A model generated the notes under the pieces. That model saw nothing but the letters and a program-made list of their open reading frames with translations, was not told the DNA's origin and did no database searches. Both the position numbers and the translations under genes were made by a program. A DNA stretch of 64,000 bases from JAFARE01 sp963777285 (lineage in GTDB: Bacteria > Chloroflexota > Dormibacteria > Aeolococcales > Aeolococcaceae), in NCBI GenBank assembly GCA_963777285.1, contig CAVZPR010000001.1:1-64000 (forward strand). The letters are read 5' to 3'. Below are positions 58,225-64,000 of the stretch, in pieces (within the stretch, counting starts at the first letter, position 1; the number at the start of each line of letters is the position of its first letter).

Positions 58225-59007
58225 TCACGTCGTTCTCGAGCTCTTGCGCGTCGTCGACGGGGCTGGCGGCTCGCCCTCGGGGTCACGCCGGCGCAGCGAG
58301 CCGCCTTTGAGCGCGATGCGGTGGGCTTGATGCAGGAGCCGATCCAGGACGGCTTCAGCCAGCGTGGGATCAGGCATGGCGCTGTGCCAGGCGTTGACCG
58401 GCATCTGCGTCGCGACGAGCGTGGAGCGGCGCTGGGAACGATCCTCGACAACCTCGAGAAGATCGCGACACTGCGCGACGGTGGCTGGGGTGAGGAGGAA
58501 GTCGTCGAGCACCAGCAGCGAGACCCGCTGCAGCTGCGTGAGCATCCGTTGGTAGCGGCCATCACCGCGGCCGATGGCGAGGTCGTCGAGCAACCGCGGC
58601 GTGCGCACGTAGAGCGCACTGTGTCCCTGACGAATTGCCGCGTGGGCGAGCGCGCAGGAGAGGAATGACTTGCCGCAGCCGGTGGCGCCGGTGACGATGA
58701 CGTTGTGGTGCTGCACCACCCAGCCGGCCTGTGCCAGGGTGAGCACCACACCGCGATCCAGACTTCGCGGCGCATGGAAGTCGATGTCTTCCACCGTCGC
58801 CGGGTGACGCAGTTTGGCGGCCTTGAGCCGCGTGGTCAGCCGCCGGCTGTCACGCCAGTCCGCTTCGCGATCGACGAGCAAGCCGAGGCGGTCCTCGAAG
58901 CTGAGTTCGCCATACTGCGGCGCCTGTTCCAGCTGCTCGCGCAATGCGATGGCCATGGCGTTGAGGCCGATGGCTTCCAGCTTCTCGAGTGTCTGCTGCA
59001 CAAGCAT
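58225..59007 (-). CDS. istB: IS21-family IstB ATPase helper
   Basis: 260 residues from ATG 59007, 2 bases after istA. AAA+ fold: P-loop GATGCGKS (near residue 109), Walker B LLVLDDF, DnaA-like arginine region QRRSTLVATQMPV. Selects target DNA and stimulates IstA. Confidence 0.92.
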   Translation of the reverse strand: MLVQQTLEKLEAIGLNAMAIALREQLEQAPQYGELSFEDRLGLLVDREADWRDSRRLTTRLKAAKLRHPATVEDIDFHAPRSLDRGVVLTLAQAGWVVQHHNVIVTGATGCGKSFLSCALAHAAIRQGHSALYVRTPRLLDDLAIGRGDGRYQRMLTQLQRVSLLVLDDFLLTPATVAQCRDLLEVVEDRSQRRSTLVATQMPVNAWHSAMPDPTLAEAVLDRLLHQAHRIALKGGSLRRRDPEGEPPAPSTTRKSSRTT

Positions 59008-59009
59008 CG

Positions 59010-60545
59010 TCAGGCCTCCTGCATCGAGTCGTAATACCCGGCGCCGCGGAGGTTCTCGTGCACCGGCGGTGGCGCCACCAACGCGAGCTGCACGTCCGGG
59101 GGTGGCAGCTTGTCCAGGTTCTGCTCAAGGATTGACTTCACCGAGGTGTACGAGACGGCCTTGACGCTGAGCGCGCGAGCGCAGGCGGCCTGCACACGGT
59201 CGTTCCCGTGCCGCCGTGCAAGGCTCATCAAGCCGAGGCAGGCGCGATAGCCGTGCTCCGGATGCGGTTTGGTCTCCAGAATCCGCTGCGTCACCGCTGC
59301 CACTGCAGGACCCACGGTGCCAGCCCATCGGACCAGGCGCGACGGCGTCCATTCCAAGTGCGCTCGATGCGACGCCGGCATGTGCGCCCGGTCGGTGATG
59401 TATCGCTGCCGCCCGTACTCGCGCACATGGCTGGCGACACGGCCGTGCCCCTGGTACAGCTCGATGGTCTCCGCCGTGGCCCAGACCTCGACCTTCTGCC
59501 CCACCAGGCGATGCGGCACGGAATAGAAGCGGCGATCGACTTCGACGTGATAATCGATGTTCACCGTCGCCTTCTTGATCTCGGTAAACTCGTAGCGCGT
59601 TAGCGGCAACGACTGCAGTGCCGCTCGCTCCAATTCCTCGAAGAGATCGCGTCGACTCGTCGGCTGGCCGCGGAACTGACGCGTGTTGACGTCGGCGGTC
59701 TTCTCTCTGATCGCTGCGTTGAGTTCGGCGAGGCTGAAGAACTGGCGGTTGCGCAGCGGGGCGAGAATCCAGCGCTCGGTCACGAGCACCCCGGCTTCGA
59801 CTGCTGCCTTGTCCCGTGGCCGCGCCGTCCGCGTGGGCAGGATGATGGTGCTGAAGTGCTGCGCCAGCTGCAGGTAACTGCGGTTGAGCTCGGGCTCGTA
59901 CCAGCACGCCTTGGTGACGCCACTGCGAAGGTTGTCGGGCACGGTCACCCTGGGCACACCGCCGTATGCGTGGTACATGTGGTCGTGCGCCAGCAACCAC
60001 GACTTCAAGTCCTGGCCACGCGTCGCTTCGACGTAGAGCAGGCCGCTGCAACCGAGCACGGCGACGAAGATCTCCACCTCCATGACGGTGTCGCCGTCGA
60101 CGTACGCCATGTGATCACCAGCGAAGTCGACGAAGCATCGGTCGCCGGCGGCGTACTCCAGCCGCATGACCACGTCCTGCAACCCCAGCCATTCGTGGTA
60201 TCGCAGGCAGTACTGGCTGTATCCCCAGCCCTCGGGATTGCCCTCGCGCCACTCCAGCCACAGCAGCCGCAGGGTCAGGTGTCGGCCTCGCTTCAACTCG
60301 CGGTGCACCTCCCGCCACTCCGGTACCGGCCGGCTCGCGAACGGGACCGCCGTCGGCGGCGGGAACAGCCGCGTCTCAACGGTCGTGTCATCGATGTCGG
60401 CCGGCAAGGGCCAACTCAGCCCCGCCGCTTCCGCGCGGGCCAGGTACTCGTACACCGTGGTCCTGCCGATGCCAGTGCTGCGAGCGATCTCGGTCATGTT
60501 GAGGCCGCCGGCCTTGAGCCGCAGCACCTCGCCGATCTTGCGCAT
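59010..60545 (-). CDS. istA: IS21-family IstA transposase
   Basis: 511 residues from ATG 60545. N-terminal helix-turn-helix (LNMTEIARSTGIGRTTVYEY), then an RNase H-like DDE core with the acidic residues in FVDFAGD, VPDNLRSG and the KAAVEAGVLVTERWI helix. Length and order are normal for the family. Confidence 0.92.
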   Translation of the reverse strand: MRKIGEVLRLKAGGLNMTEIARSTGIGRTTVYEYLARAEAAGLSWPLPADIDDTTVETRLFPPPTAVPFASRPVPEWREVHRELKRGRHLTLRLLWLEWREGNPEGWGYSQYCLRYHEWLGLQDVVMRLEYAAGDRCFVDFAGDHMAYVDGDTVMEVEIFVAVLGCSGLLYVEATRGQDLKSWLLAHDHMYHAYGGVPRVTVPDNLRSGVTKACWYEPELNRSYLQLAQHFSTIILPTRTARPRDKAAVEAGVLVTERWILAPLRNRQFFSLAELNAAIREKTADVNTRQFRGQPTSRRDLFEELERAALQSLPLTRYEFTEIKKATVNIDYHVEVDRRFYSVPHRLVGQKVEVWATAETIELYQGHGRVASHVREYGRQRYITDRAHMPASHRAHLEWTPSRLVRWAGTVGPAVAAVTQRILETKPHPEHGYRACLGLMSLARRHGNDRVQAACARALSVKAVSYTSVKSILEQNLDKLPPPDVQLALVAPPPVHENLRGAGYYDSMQEA

Positions 60546-60776
60546 GGGTAGTCTTCTCCTGGGCACGCGGAACCTCCTTGCTGAAGCAATCCAGTTCCGC
60601 AAGGGAACCGCGTGCCTTTCTCGAGTTGATGCTCGAGGCGCCGCCCGCCCCGTCCTCCAGCGGGTGGCGAGCCCTCAGGATGTGTTCGCTTTCAGCCGGA
60701 TTGGCTGTTCGGATTCCATCGGATTGAGTGTTCGGATTCGTCCGGATTCACTGTTCGCTTTCCGTCGGAATACGCA

Positions 60777-61200
60777 CTAGTGTTTCTGAGACGGACCGCG
60801 GTCGGAGGTGGTAGCCCGCGTAGAGCTCAACGCATTCTTTCGCAGTGAGATCGGGCTCGATCTGAGAATCCTGGAGGACGATGCCGATCCGGTCCCGCCA
60901 CATCATGTGAGCCGAAGCAGGATCCTCGCCGAGCACGCGAACGTCACCGCCTATCCGCTTCCGGTATCCCTCCAGTATCTCAACGGTGGTCGTTTTCCCA
61001 GCCCCGTTCGGACCGAGGAAGGCCACGATCTCGCCATGCTGGACGTCGAAGTCAATCCCGTTGACAGCGTTGAAGTTCCCGTACGATTTGCGGAGACCGC
61101 GCACGCTGATCGCCGCGCTGACGTCTAGCGAGCGAGGATAGCCTTGCTCACTCGACGAACGGGTACCGTCCTTGGTGGTGGGCTGGAGGAGCGTAGGCAT
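60777..61200 (-). pseudogene. ABC ATPase gene, N-terminal part, cut by IS21
   Basis: From ATG 61200: an N-terminal extension of about 28 residues, then ISVRGLRKSYGNFNAVNGID, Walker A GPNGAGKT, Q-loop VLQDSQIEP and GYHLRPRSVSETL, where the insertion sequence begins. Belongs with 57372-57961. Starts 78 bases after the LuxR gene end. Confidence 0.85.
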
Positions 61201-61278
61201 GGCGTCGAGGCTATCGGGCCGCCCTCGCGATCGCATCCGTGAGAACTCGTACTCGCCACGGATCCTGGGAGTACGGGA

Positions 61279-63591
61279 TTATGCCGGCGCTGTCATCCAC
61301 TGAGCCAGCTGCAGCCGAGAACCGAGGCCCAGCTTATTCAACATATTGGTCAGGTGTGTCTCGACGGTCCTCTCTGATATGAAGAGCTTCGCGGCGATCT
61401 GCTTGTTCGCAAGCCCCGAAGCGACCAACTGAGCCACCTCAAGCTCCCGTCGGGTCAACGGCGAGGCTGCCGGTTTGATTGCATGACGCTTCTTCCGATC
61501 GTCGAGGATTACCTTCTCGAGAGCGCAGGCAACGGCCTCTTCTGCGGTCATGGCGGCGCCCTTGATAAGTGAAGCCTGGAAACCTAGGTCCCCCAACTCG
61601 CTGCGAGCTCGGGCGGCGCACTCCTGGCGCGCCGCCTCGTAGATCGGGAGCAGCGTGGCCGGGATCGACTTGAACACACTGTCAGCCGCGCCAAGCAGCG
61701 TTGCCGCGCGCTCCGCGGCTCCACGCGCGGCAGCGACCCAAGCCAACGTCTCAATGGCGATCGCCAGACCTTCGCCGGCGCCGAGGCGGTGCTTCAACAC
61801 GAGCGCTTCGCGGCCTAACGCCTCTGCCCCCTCGAGTTCGCCGAGCTTGAAGTTGGTCAGTGCGAGGTCCCAGATCGCGAAGGACCGAAAGTACATCTCA
61901 CCCAGGCTCTCGCCCAACGTCGCAGCCTCCGCGCCGAGCTCGAGCGCTCTCGCGTGGTCACCCTGCTGCACGTAGAGCGACGACAGCATCGTGAGGGCGG
62001 CTTCCTTCAGGAACGAGCTGCTGATCGAGTCGCTGAGACCAAGTACGGTGTCAATCTTGGCGAGCGCTTCGGGGACATCCTGGAGCAGCCAATCGATGAC
62101 CGCGAGGTGGAATAGCGACCACCCGATCACCTCAGTGTCCTTGTGGCAGCGGCCAATACGTAGGCCTTCCTCAAGCAACGATCGCGCCGTCATCTCGTCG
62201 CGATGGGAGCGGGCGAGCTGTCCAGCAGCACAAAAGCCCTTCGCCCGCTCCAGGCTGTCGTCGCGCGTAGCGTCGAGCAAACTTGCGATGACGCGGCGCG
62301 CGTCCGTGAGCGGCCCGCGTACGACCCAGAAGATGGCGAGGTCATACATGAGCTCCAGACCGCGCTCTGGATCCGGGCCCTTGAGCAGAAACTCCAGCGC
62401 GCTCCACACGTTACCCAGCTCTAGCTGAATTTTCTCAAACGTTGCCGCCTGGTCGGCGTCGGGCCGCGCCGCCCGGGCTGCAAGTTGCCGAATCCAGTCG
62501 CAATGCCGGAGGCGGAGCGCCGCCTCATCGCCAAGTGCGCGGAGGCGCTCTCGCCCAAACTGGCGCATCGGCTCCAAGAGTTGGTAACGCGCGACGTCGG
62601 TGGTCGATTCGTGGACCACGACTGATTTCTCGACGAGAGTTGCGATCAGCTCGACAACCTCGTGCGTCTGCAGCGTGTCATCTGCACACACCTGCCCTAC
62701 CGCCAGCGCGTCGAAGCCACCACTGAACACTGAGAGCCTGGCCCACAAGATGCGCTCGACGTCGGAGAGCAGCTCATAACTCCAGTCGATCGTTGCGTCG
62801 AGGGTCTGCTGCCGCAGTGAGCCACTGCGATCTCCGCGGCCGAGGATCCGCAGCTGGTCGTCGAGTGCCGCGACCAACTGGCTCAGACCGAGTGCCCCGA
62901 CTCGGACAGCAGCAAGCTCGATGGCCAGAGGAATGCCATCGAGTTGCTGACAGAGCCTACTCACCAGTTGCGCGTTGTCGGGACCAATCTGGAAGCCCGG
63001 CGCTGCGGCAGCGGCCCGTTCCTCGAAGAGGGCTGCCGCATCCGTATTGAGGACTCCTTCTGCGGAGACACTCATCCCGATCGGTGGGATGGACAGGGAT
63101 GGCACCGCGAGCCGGACCTCTCCCGCTACGCCGAGGGCTTGGCGGCTGGTGGCGAGGACATGCACTTGCGGGCAGGCGCGCAGCACCGCCCCGACAAAGA
63201 CGGCGCATGCGTCAAGCAGGTGTTCGCAGTTGTCCATGACGAGCAGCAACCGACGCTCCGCCAAGTAATCGGTCAAAGTTGCAAGCGACCAGCTCTGGGC
63301 CTGCTGATCTTGAAGGCCGAAGGCTCGGAAGACCGATTGAGATAGAAGGGAAGGATCCTCGATCGGCGCGAGATCGACGACCCAGGCGCCGTCGGGGAAG
63401 GCGCGCGTGACTTCCGCCGCGGCGCGGAGGGCCAGGCGTGTCTTGCCGATTCCGCCCACCCCTGTGAGGGTGAGCAGGCGTGCCGTGCTCGCCGTCTGCT
63501 TGACCTCACTGAGCTCGCGTCTGCGCCCGACGAATGAGCTCAATTCGGCCGGCACGTTGTGCGTCCGTGCCCTGCTGGTGGCACCCCTCAC
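61279..63591 (-). CDS. Large ATPase-LuxR transcriptional regulator (LAL-like)
   Basis: 770 residues. SFVGRRREL entry, P-loop GVGGIGKT at 44-51, Walker B LLLVMDNCEHL, sensor LATSRQAL, a helical middle part, and a C-terminal LuxR helix-turn-helix (about 705-765; LTRRELEVAQLVASGLANKQ then ISERTVETHLTNML). Paralogue of 6491-8788, same length and order. It precedes the ABC operon genes and probably activates them in response to a ligand. Confidence 0.9.
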   Translation of the reverse strand: MRGATSRARTHNVPAELSSFVGRRRELSEVKQTASTARLLTLTGVGGIGKTRLALRAAAEVTRAFPDGAWVVDLAPIEDPSLLSQSVFRAFGLQDQQAQSWSLATLTDYLAERRLLLVMDNCEHLLDACAVFVGAVLRACPQVHVLATSRQALGVAGEVRLAVPSLSIPPIGMSVSAEGVLNTDAAALFEERAAAAAPGFQIGPDNAQLVSRLCQQLDGIPLAIELAAVRVGALGLSQLVAALDDQLRILGRGDRSGSLRQQTLDATIDWSYELLSDVERILWARLSVFSGGFDALAVGQVCADDTLQTHEVVELIATLVEKSVVVHESTTDVARYQLLEPMRQFGRERLRALGDEAALRLRHCDWIRQLAARAARPDADQAATFEKIQLELGNVWSALEFLLKGPDPERGLELMYDLAIFWVVRGPLTDARRVIASLLDATRDDSLERAKGFCAAGQLARSHRDEMTARSLLEEGLRIGRCHKDTEVIGWSLFHLAVIDWLLQDVPEALAKIDTVLGLSDSISSSFLKEAALTMLSSLYVQQGDHARALELGAEAATLGESLGEMYFRSFAIWDLALTNFKLGELEGAEALGREALVLKHRLGAGEGLAIAIETLAWVAAARGAAERAATLLGAADSVFKSIPATLLPIYEAARQECAARARSELGDLGFQASLIKGAAMTAEEAVACALEKVILDDRKKRHAIKPAASPLTRRELEVAQLVASGLANKQIAAKLFISERTVETHLTNMLNKLGLGSRLQLAQWMTAPA

Positions 63592-63616
63592 GGCAGCCGA
63601 AGGCTACACCCGCAGG

Positions 63617-63910
63617 CTACTCCTCGTTGGCGACCGGCCTCTCCAAGACTGCTGCGATGGAGCCGTACGGAGCCTGGGCGTTGGCGTTGACTGCCCGGAC
63701 TGCCTCGGCGCTCTCGGCCTCAAAGAAGCAGAGGAGGCGCCCCTGTTCGGGTACCACGATGCAGCGCAGATAGCGAATCGGCTCGCCCAACGCGGTGAGC
63801 CGGCGGCTTGCCTCGGACAGCGCCGTCTGCATCATCGAGAGGACCTCCGGCGAGATGGAGGGGAGCCGACGCTCGACGACGAACAGGCCGGCCTCGCCGG
63901 TCGATGACAT
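63617..63910 (-). CDS. DUF4242 (SCO4226-like nickel-binding) protein
   Basis: 97 residues from ATG 63910. LFVVERRLPSISPEVLSMMQ and RCIVVPEQGRLLCFFEAESA with a final EAVRAVNANAQAPYGSIAAV match the DUF4242 ferredoxin-like fold; the His-rich metal site of SCO4226 is not evident. Ends 25 bases before the LuxR start, so it may be the regulator's sensing partner. First gene of the operon. Confidence 0.7.
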   Translation of the reverse strand: MSSTGEAGLFVVERRLPSISPEVLSMMQTALSEASRRLTALGEPIRYLRCIVVPEQGRLLCFFEAESAEAVRAVNANAQAPYGSIAAVLERPVANEE

Positions 63911-64000
63911 TTCAGTGCTCCGATTGCTATTTGAGCTGGCTCCAGCCGTTTCTCTGCCAGCCTAGGGCCGGGCCAACTTACCGGCATCCGCACAATCACG
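63911..64000. other. Upstream region of the 63910 operon
   Basis: Ninety bases to the window end. No gene is recognisable. The promoter of the DUF4242-LuxR-ABC operon should lie here, and no repeat-family copy is visible. Confidence 0.4.

Larger units (their letters stand above)
57962..60776 (-). mobile_element. IS21-family insertion sequence, complete
   Basis: 2,815 bp. Both ends read inward as TGCGYATTCCG and carry repeated GAAAGCGAACA/GAATCCGAACA blocks, the multiple terminal repeats of IS21. A 5-bp target duplication CTAGT flanks it (57957-57961 and 60777-60781). It encodes istA and istB on the minus strand. Both genes look intact, so it may be active. It splits an ABC ATPase gene. Confidence 0.92.

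Noticed and set aside
57957..58775. Minus-strand ORF overlapping istB in another frame
   Set aside because: Arg/Ser/Pro-rich shadow of istB and the IS end; no independent support.
1..64000. CRISPR arrays, phage structural genes, integrases and replication origins
   Set aside because: I looked for regularly spaced short repeats, Cas-like proteins, tyrosine or serine recombinases, and DnaA-box clusters and saw none. The tRNA-half repeats are kilobases apart and are not a CRISPR.

Overview
The window is about 64 kb of high-GC DNA with Shine-Dalgarno-led genes, many GTG starts, lipoprotein and Tat-type signals and no outer-membrane genes. Large ATPase-LuxR (LAL-like) regulators, DUF4386/DUF4389/DUF5808 proteins, a DosR/DosS-like pair and a TusE/DsrE/quinone-oxidoreductase cluster point to a soil-type member of the Actinomycetota, Chloroflexota or Dormibacterota. 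I cannot place it more precisely, and no rRNA gene is present.

Layout. 1-2.0 kb: three small unrecognised ORFs, a secreted-protein gene cut by IS3-type ends, tRNA-Thr(GGT) and a degenerate tRNA-like sequence. 2.3-9.5 kb: a DUF4386 protein, an MFS transporter, a second small membrane protein, a stand-alone ABC-ATPase tail domain, a large LuxR regulator and an SRPBCC protein. 9.9-18.5 kb: envelope genes (lipoproteins, a BNR beta-propeller, a Kelch-like membrane protein) with a Nudix hydrolase and a stand-alone Clp N-domain protein; two of these genes are broken by frameshifts. 19-32 kb: a MerR-ABC operon, an ArsB/SLC13-like permease, a cupredoxin-Rieske operon divergent from a TetR-CLC-Sco1-DUF929-DsbB gene string, then TetR and ABC genes. 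32.6-40 kb: small enzymes (YCII, RibD-C, two VOC proteins, DUF1801, dienelactone hydrolase) and a DUF4386-DUF4389-SnoaL operon. 40-56 kb: a coherent stress/redox block with PsiE-like, DosR-like and DosS-like proteins, UspA, flavin/PPOX proteins, an MgtA pump, a six-gene quinone oxidoreductase-TusE-DsrE-OsmC-ferredoxin-PPOX operon, hemerythrin, Hsp20 and a cytochrome b operon. 56-64 kb: a five-gene operon (DUF4242, LuxR-ATPase, ABC ATPase, zinc ribbon, ABC permease) whose ATPase gene is split by a complete IS21-family element.

Two signals cut across gene families. First, a repeat of about 165-185 bp occurs four times in full (9.68, 18.59, 32.44, 56.15 kb) and three times truncated (29.31, 34.90, 37.05 kb), always on the + strand and always just after a + strand gene. 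The full copies end in the 3' half of a tRNA gene (anticodon loop GGG, T-arm, acceptor strand), resembling serial attachment sites or an integron-like cassette array, but no integrase is visible here. Second, a 16-bp motif (consensus AGGGYCNTNGGTCAC) occurs eight times between 41.0 and 54.2 kb. Seven copies lie in promoter regions of the redox block, most of them between divergent genes. I read this as the operator of a DosR-type regulon built around the response regulator and kinase encoded there.
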